Positions 21,491 through 34,692 of a DNA stretch of 64,000 nucleotides are shown in pieces. This stretch comes from Echinostoma caproni. Lineage: Eukaryota > Platyhelminthes > Trematoda > Plagiorchiida > Echinostomatidae. Both the position numbers and the translations under genes were made by a program. The notes under the pieces were generated by a model that did no database searches, had not been told where the DNA came from, and worked only from the letters and a program-made list of their open reading frames with translations. The stretch is taken from NCBI GenBank assembly GCA_900618425.1, contig UZAN01040300.1, positions 1 to 64,000 on the forward strand. Reading direction: 5' to 3'. How positions within the stretch are numbered: the first letter of the stretch is position 1; each line of letters opens with the position of its first letter.

Positions 21491-22512
21491 TGATGTGATT
21501 CAGTATCACGAAGTGAATGCTCGTGCTTCTCTCTCTAAATCCCAGAACCCACAGAGAGTAAAATTCTTCTAACCCTTCGCTTGTTCTCAGGTTTTTCTTG
21601 ATCGGTCAACCGCCGAACGCTGAAAGGGAAAACTGGAACATGAATTTATGAAAATAATTCTTTACTGGTCGGAATAAACTCTGGTTTGTCGTCCAGCACG
21701 CATGACTAGTACTTAAAATAGACAAAAAAATGGTTGTTAAGTTGGTATAATGTTATGTATTTTACGACAGAGTCACGACTTGATCTGTGTTCTAGCCTTC
21801 TCGATATCAATACCTGTCTTGAATTTGACTTGAGATGATGATAGAGTCTCAGCAGGCCACTTCAGACATTTGCTACTTTAGATTTCCAAATGAGGAAAAA
21901 CTCACGGGTGGTTAGAAAAGTAGATGCACTTTAATCTTTGGAAGTAACGCTGCTCGGTTTGACTGATCTAGTTATGAAGCTGGCTCTCGATTGTGTACGG
22001 AGATCTCTGAAGTCAAATTGAACCTATTTGTTGGTGTTGCAAACTAGGTATTAAAACAAGCATTCCCTCCTGAACTATCCGCTCCCTTGAAATTTCCTAA
22101 TTTTTGCAGATTCATCGTTTTTGAGTCTCCTGCATTATTTAATTGGATTTTTATTCTCTGAAAGTCAATTTTAAACAATTAAGTATAAAATAAGCTCAAT
22201 CTTTTTCAACCACTGATTGATGTGCATATTCATTCAACTGTGGTGCAAAAATATTATCGTTCTACTTAAGTGATCCGCAACCAATCGCTTTTAGCACAAT
22301 ACTCAGAAAGACTTTTTCCTTCTGAATTAGCTATTAATCATGGATATACCATTTTCATGGGTTCTTGTGCTTTTGTTTCACTGAAATTTCCCATCATAAC
22401 ATTTGAGAAAATACGAAATCGTGAACGAGCTCGTCTTTGATGACTTCCTCTTCTGGCTGATACAGTTATATAAATGACATGACATCTAGTTATATCACGT
22501 ATGCATAACATT

Positions 22513-22712
22513 TGTGTTGGATGAATGGGAATGGGATGAGGCACATGAGGGTTGGGCCCGGGTCAAGGTTAGTCATCACCTGTTCGGTGAGAATTCAATC
22601 CCAGGACTGGAAATGACTTTTTTCATGATCCCGTGGCCAAACAGGCGATGGTTAACCTTGATTCGATCCCAACCCTCGTTTGTCTCATCTCCATTCCCAT
22701 CCACCTAACACC
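22513..22712. mobile_element. Fold-back (inverted-repeat) element, ~76-bp arms and short loop
   Basis: Left arm 22513-22588 and right arm 22637-22712 are near reverse complements. Shared blocks in arm order are 'gatgggaatgg' or 'gaatgggaatgg', 'gagggttggg', 'tcaaggtta', 'ccatcgcctgttt' or 'tcatcacctgttc'. The ~48-bp loop lies between. The arms start near 'tgttggatg' (left) and 'tgttaggtgg' (right, complement). No ORF or TIR transposase is associated. A short B-box-like 'attcaatccc' in the loop could mean that the unit derives from two inverted SINE heads. Confidence 0.65.
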
Positions 22713-23567
22713 AAGTTTGTTTATACACTACACACATCACACGTTATGCAAGTGTGATATGCCTGCTTTTACAACTGGATTAGCTAGAAGAGAAAGTTAT
22801 AAAAAAACGAGCTTGTTCGCTATTTAGTAAAAATTAAAGCATTTTAAAGACAGCAGTACTTGGGTACGCATATAAATGCTAACAGACATATAACGCCTTT
22901 TCAATCCTTTCTAGTGTTGTACCGCTTTCAGTCAGGTTCCAGAACTACATGGAAAATTCTTCTGATTAGATGTGAATTCTCGAATAAATATACTCATTCG
23001 AAGTTTTTAAACATTTTCCAGCAAGGAAGCAACTGCCTACGATTACCTCGTCAGATTGATTTTGGGCTTTCCCCCGAATTTTCTCTTCTCATTTCAACAT
23101 TGTTGTGTTTAGGCTCTTTGTTTTCATTCACTGCTAGTTCGAACAGCCAATTGACTAACTCCTTTTACTGCTGCTGACTGCTTTACGCTGAGATCTTGAT
23201 ACAACTGTGAAGTCTGTGGAATATACAAGGCGCAGGATTTTACCTTCGAATTTGCGTATTGTCTAACGTTTAGGGTATTTGATCTAATTTTTGTTATATC
23301 ATGCGAGGAAAAAGATTAAACGAACGGTCGAAACGACCGGGAAACAAAAGTTAAGTTGGGATCGTTGATGCTGGTCCTGCTGTTGCTTTGTGTGTTTCCC
23401 TTAGTTCGATCAGTTCTTGCATATATTCATTCTTAGCCCCTGAAGATACTACTGGAGTACCAGGTTAGTTACCTTAAAGCCTTCCGTTATATTTCCCGGA
23501 TCGTATCGTTTTGCTTTTTGTTGGTCAATCCAAAGGCTACGAAATCACCTAATGTTTTTTGTTTTCT

Positions 23568-24019
23568 NNNNNNNNNNNNNNNNNNNNNNNNNNNNNNNNN
23601 NNNNNNNNNNNNNNNNNNNNNNNNNNNNNNNNNNNNNNNNNNNNNNNNNNNNNNNNNNNNNNNNNNNNNNNNNNNNNNNNNNNNNNNNNNNNNNNNNNNN
23701 NNNNNNNNNNNNNNNNNNNNNNNNNNNNNNNNNNNNNNNNNNNNNNNNNNNNNNNNNNNNNNNNNNNNNNNNNNNNNNNNNNNNNNNNNNNNNNNNNNNN
23801 NNNNNNNNNNNNNNNNNNNNNNNNNNNNNNNNNNNNNNNNNNNNNNNNNNNNNNNNNNNNNNNNNNNNNNNNNNNNNNNNNNNNNNNNNNNNNNNNNNNN
23901 NNNNNNNNNNNNNNNNNNNNNNNNNNNNNNNNNNNNNNNNNNNNNNNNNNNNNNNNNNNNNNNNNNNNNNNNNNNNNNNNNNNNNNNNNNNNNNNNNNNN
24001 NNNNNNNNNNNNNNNNNNN
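23568..24019. other. Assembly gap (452 Ns)
   Basis: A run of N. Any reading frame drawn through it is artefactual. It lies inside the inferred long intron and may hide an exon. Confidence 0.99.
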
Positions 24020-27000
24020 CGCCACAACATGATGATGACAATTATCCTTCAAGTCTCGCTTCCTGTCAACCGTCTGATAGAGTCATATAGTATATACAGG
24101 GCATGCAGCATACGTTCCCATTCCTACTTCAAAGCAATCTTCAACGATCCGAAAAATTTGTATTGTCCTGTTGTGTCCGCTATCCTCTCAAGCGGATTCC
24201 ACAAACATTCCATTTCATTGAGATTCGGTAACCGCGGAGGCCGCTAGACCGTCTAAGCCTGATGATGCACACGTTACTTGTGCACAACGACGGATCGATA
24301 CGCACACACATAACAGTTTTAGAGAATCACCTGGTTAGGTGTGATTAACAGTTTGTGGGATCAGAATTTTCTAGGTGAACTTGACCATTGACGATGTCGT
24401 TTCAAACTACCAGTTCACTTTGACGTTCCCATCAGAGGGCTTGCCAGAAGTTCACTGAACCTCCATTGCGGTGTATTGTTACTGTGATAATATCAGTTTT
24501 ATGATATCTAGCCAAATAAGTGATTCATTGTTCCAAATGCTATATTTTATTCGTCCCTGCTTATGGTATTCTTAGGGCATTTTAGGGAAGTCCAACGAAC
24601 AAAGTAACGGAAGTGCTCCTCCTTTTTCGAAAATTCGTGTCCGTTGAGTCAGTACAACACTTGTGCTGGCCAGATAGTGCCATAGGTAAGCGATCGTAGC
24701 CGCCGAACTAGATGAGACAGTATTCAATTCCGAACCGAGGCATGTAGCCTTGGAAAAAGGGGTGGCTTTTGACTGTCAGCGCTTGCCGAGTGGCTTCCTA
24801 TTGGATGGCTTCAGTCTGTCCTGTTGGGCTATCTACATTCGGTTAAATCTGTACGATTCGGATTCGAGCTAGAACTTTCAACTACACGTACCGTACGTCA
24901 GAAAAACCCACAGGCTGGTTTGCTTATGAGTTCGCAGTTATAACTTTGGAGCAGTCAGCTATTCATTTAGCCGTTTTAGACTCCAGTAAACCTAGACAAG
25001 TGGTCGCAAGAATTTGATCGTGTATCCATTTCACACAACCGTATATCGATTGGAGTGTGGTTGGCTCAGTATTACTGCCACGTTCTGGATCGATTGGTGA
25101 ACTTGACGGGAGCATTCACACTTGGTTGAATAAGACTGTTCCGCTTTCTGTTTACGTATGTATGTTTAGTTAGATTTTTTGATTAGTCGTGCCGTTTTCT
25201 CCGGAAGGTTTCGATTGCATTTCTTACACTGGGTGATGCGAACTATACTCTGTTCGCCTAGTGGCATGCATCACAGTTGGTGGATTCGATCTCACATCCA
25301 TACCAGTTTACATTTGGTGGAGGTGTGGGCTTTTTTATCGCATTATATGCCATTATGTTTTTACGGCAGGCTTGAGCAGAAATGATACAATATTTACCAG
25401 GCGTACTCCCACGAAAATGACGTATATTTACCACCTTGTCACTAAAGCTTTTCAACATGTGTTGATAGCGTTGCTGTGATACGAGTATTGACATGTTTAG
25501 CGTAGGATCTTCCTAAAAGAGATGCAGACAGCTTGACATTACCAAGCTTTTCAACCCAGCAATGTTGGTAGACTATCGAAGTAAGCTAGTCGTAAGGAAG
25601 TGTAGAATAACATTGGACAACCATCCTGAAAGTAATGCATTCAGCCGGTGTACACAGTTGTAATCTAACACGATTATTTGTAAGACAATGAGTCTCCTTT
25701 GGTTCTGTCAGACTTCTTGAAGCGCGGCCGACAATCCATGCAGACGGCAAGCATAGTGAACGGCGCCTCTCTTTGAAGCCTAACTTAAAACCGTGAAGCC
25801 TGGTGGGTGCGTCATACAAAGGCCGTAAGATGTTGCCCATCCAGGCAGATCCTGTTTAACGACTATTTCTTTTCGATAACGGTTGTTTGTGCAACATACT
25901 CCGCGTATGTCGGGATCATTGCAATAGTAAAGATGAGGTCAAATGTTGTGTTCCAGGATTGGATAGTCTTTCTGTGAGTAAACCACTGCACTGTCACGTT
26001 TGAGCTGACTACGACACATCCCACGAGCGATCGTGTAACATGTACCCTGCTGTCTTTTTATTCTCTGACCGCAAGAAACATTAAGTTGGAGAAACTGTAA
26101 CGTGAATTAGAGGCTTTTAAGAATTTGGGTCAAGATCTTTCCAACCGATAGATTTTCCTCCTTGACTTATCGCAGCAGCTTACCAGAGTTTAATTGCTTT
26201 GTTTACTCCGGGCATATAAATTATCAAATACTATGCGAAAAAGAAGCGTTTAGATCAACATATTTATCAGTACCTGCTCAATGTGTCATCAGAGCCATTT
26301 TCTGTGCATGCCTTCTTTTCGTAATCATAAAAGGCGATTCGATTTTTGGAGTCGAATTCATGTAATAAGTTGACGGTCGAGATTTTGTGATGTGTTCAGC
26401 ATACCACCAGCAGCTTGCTGAAGGAGAATTGAAATCGCGCACACTAATTCCCTTTGTAGAAGACTGAATTGAAGTGTTGGTGACAAAGTTGCCTTCAGAT
26501 TTCTAAAAGTACATTCAGCATTTTCCTTTATTTATTCCACTCTCTAAGGTCCCAGTTCTGTATTCGTTTTGGGTTTCACTTTTTCGGAGTTTGGTTAATC
26601 AGTATATTGTCTAGCGCATCCTACTGAAAAATCAAGTACTATTTCAAGGGGTATTACTTTACCAAATTTGCTCAAAATCCTGTGAATGTTTGGAGGAATT
26701 GTATTGGGTTCTAACAAGTCACTCCTGGCGTGACATCCCAAAAATGTTCTTATACGATCAAAATTTTCAGATCGTGGCTGCTGAAGACGGTCTCTGCCTT
26801 ACGGAGGTATTTAACCACTCATTTGAGAGAACAGGAAGTCAAATCTATGAGCCATTAAAAAGAAACTGGTTTTGTTAGGTCAGGAAACTCTGATTCAAAA
26901 TTGTACATGACTAGGTCTGTGAGCTAACCATAGGATTCGTATATATGCGATCGTCGGCTCTACTGAGTGATCGAGTGTATTTGACATACTATACTTAGAA

Positions 27001-27732
27001 GCCTCATTGGAAGGGCGTATAACCGATCGACGAGACACCAGTCTTCGATAGATTATGAAATCTTAACCCCGGCCTCCAGCGTTTTTTAATTAAATTCTTC
27101 TCTTCAAGGTTCGGAATAAGGTCTCTGATAATCACCCGCTATTCTGGTTTGGATGAATGGATAAAGCAACTATTCATCACACAAACAGCTTACTCTCGCT
27201 GTCATTTTAACTTTTTGTGTTACTCATAATGTGATTATGCCGTGCCCGCCGGTTTTTTTTCGCGCTTCTCTCCGTACTTCTGCCCATTTTACGAGAAGTA
27301 CAATAACAGGTCGGTTCATTGTCACTGGTGCTGGCACTCTCCATAGGGATGCACGTTCTCTTGCTCTTGTCAATCCACCAGTTATTTGAAATCCCTGAGG
27401 AGTTAATTCGGGTCCCGTGTAAACCGCAAACGTATTGATCAAATCGTTATCATTAGTGAGATGCTTAAGCATTATTTCAATTTTCAAATGCAAATTTACT
27501 TTGATTTGAAAGCAATGTGTGCTGTAAATAACTGGTTTGCTTATTGAACAATAGAGTGCTTGAACATTGTTTTTGTGCTCAGAAAAATCTGCCATCACAG
27601 ATGAGATCGCCTCTGAACCTGTAATCATCCTTCGTCGTTGTTTGTCAGCTGCAGTGATGGTTGGAAAGCTGTCGCAGTAAACTAGCTTCTCAACTTTACC
27701 AAAGGGAATGTGTTACCTGAAATGTATTTCAG

Positions 27733-27803
27733 CTATGCACAATGGATTGGAACCTCTAAAGGGTAAGATGGTTACTGGTCCAGTAGACGCCAATGATTTA
27801 AAG
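27733..27803 (+). CDS. Candidate small exon of the coiled-coil gene
   Basis: It is flanked by 'tgtatttcag' and 'aag|gtgtgt'. Read with two leading bases completing a codon, it gives 'MHNGLEPLKGKMVTGPVDAN' followed by 'DLK' and ends in phase 0. It is open in that frame only; the other two frames have stops. The incoming phase (1) does not fit exon 3 (phase 0), so either another exon lies between or this is not an exon. The outgoing phase 0 does fit the next exon. Confidence 0.4.
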
Positions 27804-28117
27804 GTGTGTTGGCAGTGCAAACTGCGATTGGTGATTTTGGCGACTGGGTTTTTAATAAGGTTTGTTTCCACCCGGTGCAAATACCCCATCGTGCCATAAT
27901 TAGCACAAACTGCCAGTTGTCTTACATAGTAAATGGGAAACCGTTGACAACAGATAAATAGGAGGCCAGTAAAAGCTCATTTATACTACTGATGGTCAAT
28001 AAATTTCGTGGTCATGTTTAAAGGGTTACTTAAAAATGACCTATTCGTTGGTGAGAGAAGGGAACCAGATTTGTAGCCGTAATTTGTGCAATGGTTTTTT
28101 GCTTTTTTGCTCCATAG

Positions 28118-30461
28118 ATTCTTCTCAATCTTCTAGTGCACAATTCAATGCCTTCCATGGTTTCCAAAGGTCTCCCTTTCGGATCCCGATGTCCTATGCA
28201 ACTAGGCACTGTCCGCCTTGAGCCTAAAACCACATGGGATCAATTGGATGCACGTGTGGGAACAATTCTGAGTAGCTTCGCGCACAAGATCGCTGAAGCG
28301 ACCGATGGAAACCGGTTCTCAAATGTTTTGCGATCCATAAATGGAACCGATAGTTTGCTCGTCTCTCAAACATGCAACGGTCAGCCGAAGTTAGATCAGT
28401 CCGTGTGGAAATCAAATGTCCGATTTGAACTGGGTATGCCTACGGTTTGGTGTTTCATGTTTGTTCTTTTTTGTCTCAAAGAAAGTTAAATGAACATTAG
28501 CCACATAATAATCATATTTGTCTGTGCACCGAGTTAGAAAGTTTGCTTGCAAAAGTTTCATTATCAACCATGGGACACATTTAATATATTTGCTGACTTT
28601 ATTCTGTCGCTTTATTTTTATAGCTTATTCTTAGGCAGCTGGGTTTGTTGTACAGGTTGTTCCCATTCCTGTTCGCTCTTTACTCTGGAGTCCGGGGTAT
28701 TTTTTCCGGTCTTGAGTAGTCTTTTGATCTATTGTGTGTTTGTGACTTGACGCTTGCTTGACCAGAGTCACGTGAGTCACATGACTACATGTGATATAAT
28801 TCAGCGGGTCTATTCACCAAGTTGTTCGTAGTGTTAAGCCTCTGGCGTGTTTTCACCAGGTTGAGCTAATGAGCGTTTTACTCTCCAAACGTCTTATAGT
28901 GAAATAAGAGTGTCTATATTTCATTCTTCTTTTTTATTGTATCGGCAGAAATTTGGTTTTAATTTTTGGTATATACTCATCAATAGAGGAGAAAAAGGCG
29001 TTCGGGAAGAAATTATTTTTCAGTTAGTAGATGTACGATAATAATAATAATAATAATCATAATAATAATAAAGATAATGACATAGGGGCAGAGCAAGCCA
29101 GTCCTATAAGACCATGTTACATGGTATAGTTACGTACACATCCACCCGATGCACATATCGAAAAGAAACTTCATTATCATAATGAATTGGGCGTTGTTGG
29201 TGAGGGCACGTGTTCGCGCATGCCAAGACCGCCAATCTTCTCAATTTCTGTATTGTTGTATGGTTACGAACACATTTTGGAAATTTTACGGTATATTTTT
29301 AAACCCAAAAAATGAAAAAAGCAAAAACGGTAGTTAAGCTACACACTTTCCGAAAATGAACGTTCAAATCGTACCAATAGCAAAAAAAGAAACAGCGCAA
29401 AAGAAGAAATTTTTATGGGTGCATAACTTCAAAGGTCTACAGAGACAGTTATTCCAATGAAGTCAACATTTCGTTAAACTAGTCGACATAATTCAAGATA
29501 TTCTATCGTTCTTAAACAGCAAACCTAATGAATTTGGCTGACGTTTCACATCTATGTAAATTATTGCACGCCAAGCATAGGTGGCATGGAAGTGTTATTG
29601 AGAAATTGTGGATTTGAGGTCCTCATCAGATTACTGTTTTCATACTGACAAACATCGTTGATTTGATTATATCCAACTTTGAAATTGTTTGTTTTCGCCA
29701 TCTTAAAGCTGCGTTCCTTCTAAATCATAAGCCAAGTCAAGCAGGCCAAACTATTCCCGCTTGTTGGTGATTGCTCTCACTGTCAAACCGATAGCTCGTA
29801 AGACTGTGATCCCTTCCTCAGGTAGTATGATGAACTTCCAGCGGAAAAGCTTGTGTGAAATTTTACTGATGTTTTGGCGAAGCTATTGGGTGCTTGGTTT
29901 TTTTCAACGTTATATAAATACATAAAGATTGATTGAGAATGGGGGGAGTCAGTTTGCCAACTGATTTACCTGCTATTCCTTCTGTTTATGCTTTATCATT
30001 TTCACGTCATCTTTATTTATTTACACATGGTGTGATGCAGTTTATTTTGAATAAAATTTAAGCGTCCATGCTCAAGTCACGAGCATATTGCCAACATATT
30101 TTTGCTTCGACATTATACTGACTCGTGATTTGTGAATATATTGCAACCGTCACAGGTACTTGAATGTTCATTTCACGTTCTTTCTCGGTTCACAGGTGAG
30201 CTTCAGTGGTTCATGGGATCTCCACCAACCCATAATTTGTTGAGTATTTACAACCTTCAGTTCTGTTCCACTCCATTCGATCTCTGCATGGGTCTGCGGT
30301 CATCCTCATCCAGTTTAAAAACAAATTCCTCAGATCGGTCAACTACTGAAGAGGCACAATCGCAACTACGACAGGAGATCGTACTGACTTTGGATTCAAT
30401 CACTGAGGTCTCCATGCAAAGCGGAGTCTCAACAGCTTATCTCCGAAAATACTTGGATGCT
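28118..30461 (+). CDS. Two phase-matched exons of the coiled-coil gene, 'TTWDQLD' region
   Basis: Exon 28118-28433 follows a strong tract ('ttttttgctccatag') and ends 'gaactgg|gtatgc' in phase 1. Exon 30196-30461 follows 'tctcggttcacag', starts with two bases and ends 'gatgct|gtgagt' in phase 0. The joint codon gives Gly, so the protein runs '...SNVRFELG|ELQWFMG...'. Motifs are 'EPKTTWDQLDARVGTILSSF' in the first exon, and 'STEEAQ'-like polar text and 'GVSTAYLRKYLDA' in the second. The 'TTWD.LD..V' segment resembles the stretch just before the AAA-like domain of neuron navigators and CTTNBP2. This is a recollection of family sequence and is weak. An alternative acceptor at 28136 exists but would break the phase. 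Confidence 0.6.
29041..29076. repeat. (ATA/AAT)n microsatellite
   Basis: About 12 trinucleotide units with one 'cat' interruption, in the intron between the two exons. No RTE 3' end adjoins it. The rest of the intron (28434-30195) shows nothing else recognisable. Confidence 0.85.
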
Positions 30462-32140
30462 GTGAGTCTTTGTCCAGTGATTGTTCTAATGCAAGTTTGA
30501 ACAAGTCAACAATTTATAATGAGCTGTCCTACTTCTGGATGCTGTTATATTTTCTCTTTGGTTAGTTCAGTTTCGAAAAAAGAGAGTATTGTATTGTGTT
30601 GCTGCAGAAATTGATCCTCGTCAGCTACCGAAGAACCTTAAAAATACATTCAGAAAAAGACTATCGATCATATATGTTAACCCTGTTTACCGTATACATT
30701 CGACCACTGCGCACTGATAACTGAGTGAAGTTTACTGATAAAAACAACTGCAAACCCGTAGACCGGAAGAACCGCAATGGAGTGACATGGTCACCATAGT
30801 GCTTCCAGGTTATATGATTGTTTTTTATGGAAAATAATACAAACTTAATCATATAAATCTGATCAGTTTTCAGAGGGCTCCATGCTACTTGCCCACAGGA
30901 TTCACTGAATGAATGGAAACCACAGGTTTGGAGATCTTATATTCCTCTATCTGACAAAATGCAGCAGGTGTACAAGGCTGAGCGCATAGAATATGAATAG
31001 ACGAAGGTTTACGCTCTACTTTCAGTCCATACGGCATTCGCTAACTGTTTTAGGGAGATTAAGTTTGCTTACTTCCTGTAGGTTTATTGGATCAGTGTTC
31101 TTGGTTTTAAACTCTTCCATTTACTCCTCCTTTATTGGTGGACCGAATGAGTAACCAAAAGGTGAGACTGAAACCATTCAGGTCGGGTCATTCTACATGA
31201 TTTAACACGTTCTAGCTTCTCGATTGGATTTTCACTATTTTGCATGATTGTTTTTTTAATAACACGACTTTCGTATGCTTCTAGACAGACTATTAGGTCA
31301 AAAGTACTCATCACAGTTCTAAAAAATAATAAACATCGAATAACCTCGATCCAACATATGCAAGAAAACAGATCCAGAATTGAAAAATGCTACATTGTTC
31401 TCACGTTGCTTTGTTTTCTTTTCTATAAGAGCACGTGTTCAGTGAAGAAGTAAACAGAATCTATATGGATTTCTTCTAACAAGGATTGTAGAAAAACGAC
31501 ATTGGGTACTTTCAGTGGAATCGGCAGTCAGAAAAATCAGCGTGCATGGGATTTCTGTGGTGATCGATAACTTTTCCAAGTACCTTCGCCCATGCAATAC
31601 ATTGAAGAGCATACGGTTTATCAAGTAAGGTTTCGAGGAAAATGGTGAATATTCAACCGATCGTTGCCCAACTAGAGCGCAGTGTTTTGTAGTTCTTTTA
31701 AGCAACTCAGGAAAAATGATGGGTAAGTAGTGTAAAATAATGGGTGTGTTTAAAAAGAAAAATTGCTCATGGATTACTATAATATTGTCTAAGCTTCCGA
31801 GTTTTATTTTACTAACACAGCAATCTACGCCTGAGATACAGAAGACGGGGTTCTCCAGTGAAGCATTACGATCAAGGTATGGAGTCAATCGGTGAAGAAT
31901 AATTCAGAAAAAAATATCGAACGATAAACTTATGGATTTTACAAGACACTGCATCTATAGCGAAATATTTTTTTTTGTAAGTGCACGGGAGGAAGTCCCG
32001 TGTGGGTTGTTGATGGAGCAATGAAAAGACAGAATGGTTGAGTGAATGAAAGAAAGACACAAATGTACATGGAAAGAATACAGGAACTGGCAACTTGTGG
32101 TATTGTTTTTCACAAAAGTCTGACGCAAGCCTGTGTGCTA
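30462..32140. other. Unassigned interval
   Basis: It contains a minus-strand open frame at 31888-31439 (149 codons). No family motif, splice context or repeat match was seen, and the region is AT-rich. I treat it as unproven rather than as a gene. Confidence 0.4.
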
Positions 32141-32141
32141 G

Positions 32142-32560
32142 TTAAATGATAATGCAACAAGCTTTATAAAAAAGAAAAACGTTCCATGCTTTGCATGTGG
32201 GCTGAATACTGCAAGGTTGCCCAGGCCAAGGAAGGTGACTTTTCTTGAGGAATTCACAACCGGAATCTTCGGCTAGCCAAAACCTGAGCCGCAAGGCAGC
32301 CGGGCGGTGTGGGAAAGTTGCAACCGGTGTCCAGTCCATCGGATCATGCACCCTTTGGACCGGGTCAAACGTCCAAGGTGCCCAATACACCTTAATGCTC
32401 AATCGAGCCACAACCAGTAGGGCTTCCTCATTAGAGGCTATTTGAGACGCTGGGTCGTATGTGAGCATTTTGCGAGGTTCAAGGGAAAGGTAACCAGCCG
32501 CAACCCAAGACACCCATTCCCGACCATACTGAGGCTTGTGGTATAGGAACAATCGTCATA
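32142..32560 (-). repeat. Dispersed repeat, long copy, with open minus frame
   Basis: The 3' half (32160-32320 on the plus strand) matches 57775-57925: shared 'tttgcatgtgggc', 'ggttgcccaggccaagg' and 'cttcggctagccaaa'. The minus strand is open for 136 codons (32552-32142) with 'YGREWVSWVAAGYLSL' and 'HLPWPGQP'. The second copy's minus strand is also open with 'HLPWPGQPGSI'. Retained openness in both copies suggests that the repeat derives from a coding or transcribed element, but I cannot name the family. Confidence 0.6.
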
Positions 32561-34653
32561 GACCACGAACAATCGGGCATTTAACAAGACAACAAAAATA
32601 GTCAACAAAGAGATCTTCATTCCAGCTAAGCCATGGTAAATGTGTTTCAGGTTGCATGGACGTAGGAAGCCGCAAAAGTTCTTTTTGTGTGATGGGTAGG
32701 ACAATAAACGTCGTTGAATGACTTGGAGATAACCGCTGATGATGATTGAATTCGGCATTTCGTTCATCTCTGTCGACACTACCCGCTTATACCCACACAG
32801 TATTCGGACACCTTTAGAAGTACGTTTAACACCATGATTCCCTAGAATGTGTTCTGTAACGAACGCATCAAGATATTTTACTTCCCTTCTGGTGAAACCG
32901 TTACATAACATGACAGTCTGGCAATCCCGCGCTCTTTTTATCCGCTTATATGTTTTATTAGTGAGGGTGTTGCATTATCATTGTGAATGAACGCTCTTCA
33001 TGTAGGACAACATGGATTGAATACAGGGTAAGTCTATAGAAGCAAGCAACCAAAAGGGAACCATGAGGAAATGGTAGGCGGACATCATTTCAAAGAATCA
33101 GCCTAACGGGATGAAAGAGTACAGTGCAGGATTTTGATATGCCTGGATTGAGTACATCTACGACATGCATTTCGAAGGTAGATTCGGTGGACAACGCGCA
33201 TAAAGCGATTTTTAGTATAACAAAAATACAGGGATAGTAGGTTATAACCCATTTTAAATAAGAATTTCTTTGATTCGAAGCAAAGTGTAAATCATGCAGA
33301 TCAAAAGGATTTAATCCATTAAAATTTGCGACGGTTACGTGAAGACTGTTATCCTTTGAGGGGATTGGAATAGACTTGAATGATTCGTGAAGGAATTAAT
33401 GTAACGTCGTGAACGGGAAAGTTTCATGTGAATGTTTGTGGATTAATTGCTTATTAATCTAGAGAATCAAGGCTAACAAACAGTGCCATTGGCAGAATGG
33501 CAATCCAACATACCACCTCGTGAACTAATAATGGAAGTGACCGCATTTCATTCGTTTTACTTTCGAGTGGTTACTCTCTGACTGAAACCCCTTAGACGAC
33601 CGATTTCGACGAGTTTAGTGATATCAACAATTCGATTTATTCAATATTCTCGGGAACACGCAGAAACATACAAGGATCCAAGACGGAAGTCAGATTAGCT
33701 AGTTTACCAACCAATGATCGTATCTTTTTGCTGATCAACATAGCAACAGTTACCGTGCGACTACCACCTTTCATCCAGCCGGTGCATGTCAGTTTCTCGA
33801 TTCGGCGGGAAGTTTGTTCATATCTAGGTATCCACATATCTGCTGTACACAGGCTTTGGATCTCACCATGTGAAACGCTCTTTTGTTTATGAGTGACGAA
33901 GTGACATAAGCTTCGATGCAGCGGCTAGTGAGGGGTAAACTAATGTAACGCAGCTAGACTAAAGATGTGCCTCCAAATCTCCAGTTATCCAACAGTTTTC
34001 CCCGTTACAAATTGTGATGTAGAAAAAATTATTGAACGCTGATACATGACGATCATTGACATAATCGTTTAAACTATACTCGGATTGATTGATTGCGTGA
34101 GGAGTTTTATTGAAACATGTAATGCACTGCTTGCCTACTATATGTTAACCATGCGTGTTGAGAATTGGATCTTCTTCACATAAATGCTCGAATCTGTCAA
34201 ATTTCCTCAATTCGGTAACCTGAAGACAAGCTGAATAGATGCTTTTTCAAGTGTGATTTACGTTTCTTGATATGTAAGATTGATGTCTATCACAAGATGA
34301 TCGCAGTTGTATGCGAAGCAGACCAAATGTGAACTGAAATACTCGGAATTATTGCATTCGCACTAGTTTGTGAAATCCAAAGTGTTATACCGCATCAATA
34401 GATTCTGGTGGGAGTCATCTCCTCAACTGGTCATCATAGTGTAGTCTGTACTAAATCAACTCACTCTTCTTGGCTTATAAATTTCATTCAGTTCACTGAG
34501 TGGTCCATTGAGGAAGTACATTAGTTCTAGTAAAAGAACGTAAAGTGAACTTTTTTGGATTGTTTCGCAGTAGCTAAACAGTTGACGAAACAGATTTAGA
34601 AAATCAGAGAGTTGTTCCGGATTTCAGTGTTATATACAAAATAATCTGGTGTT

Positions 34654-34655
<2 letters not shown>
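32561..34655. other. Unassigned interval
   Basis: A minus frame continues upstream of the repeat to 32911, with a hydrophobic stretch 'ISLLTIFVVLLNARLFVVY' that could be a signal or membrane segment. It overlaps the repeat's frame region and has no other support. From 32920 to 34655 no gene or named repeat was recognised. Confidence 0.35.

Positions 34656-34692
<37 letters not shown>

Larger units (their letters stand above)
17425..27732 (+). other. Long repeat-filled intron of the coiled-coil gene (inferred)
   Basis: Between the donor at 17425 and the next plausible acceptor at 27732 lie only repeats, a gap and unassigned sequence. Exon 3 ends in phase 0, whereas the next candidate exon needs a preceding phase 1. 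At least one exon is therefore probably missed here, possibly inside the gap at 23568-24019. A 36-nt splice-flanked open segment at 26771-26806 ('cag|atcgtg ... gag|gtattt') was seen but does not fix the phase. Parts with nothing recognised: 17430-18430, 19540-20590, 21500-22500, 22720-23560 and 24020-27700. Confidence 0.45.

Noticed and set aside
23487..24247. Long apparent reading frames across the N run
   Set aside because: They consist almost wholly of unknown residues from the assembly gap.
25586..25840. Minus frame with 'GRASRSLTEPKETH' as a transposase remnant
   Set aside because: No transposase motif or catalytic triad could be found.
25930..26000. SINE-like A box on the minus strand ('gcagtggtttactcaca')
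   Set aside because: No acceptable B box at the expected distance.
27224..27628. 134-codon minus-strand frame with 'TRARERASLWRVPAPV'
   Set aside because: The C-terminal half looks protein-like, but no family, splice sites or repeat copy could be recognised, so it is not listed as a gene.
31439..31888. 149-codon minus-strand frame
   Set aside because: AT-rich, no motif, no splice context and no second copy. It could be chance in AT-rich DNA.
32630..32911. Minus-strand frame with a signal-peptide-like hydrophobic stretch
   Set aside because: It runs on from a dispersed repeat and lacks any cysteine pattern, domain or exon borders.
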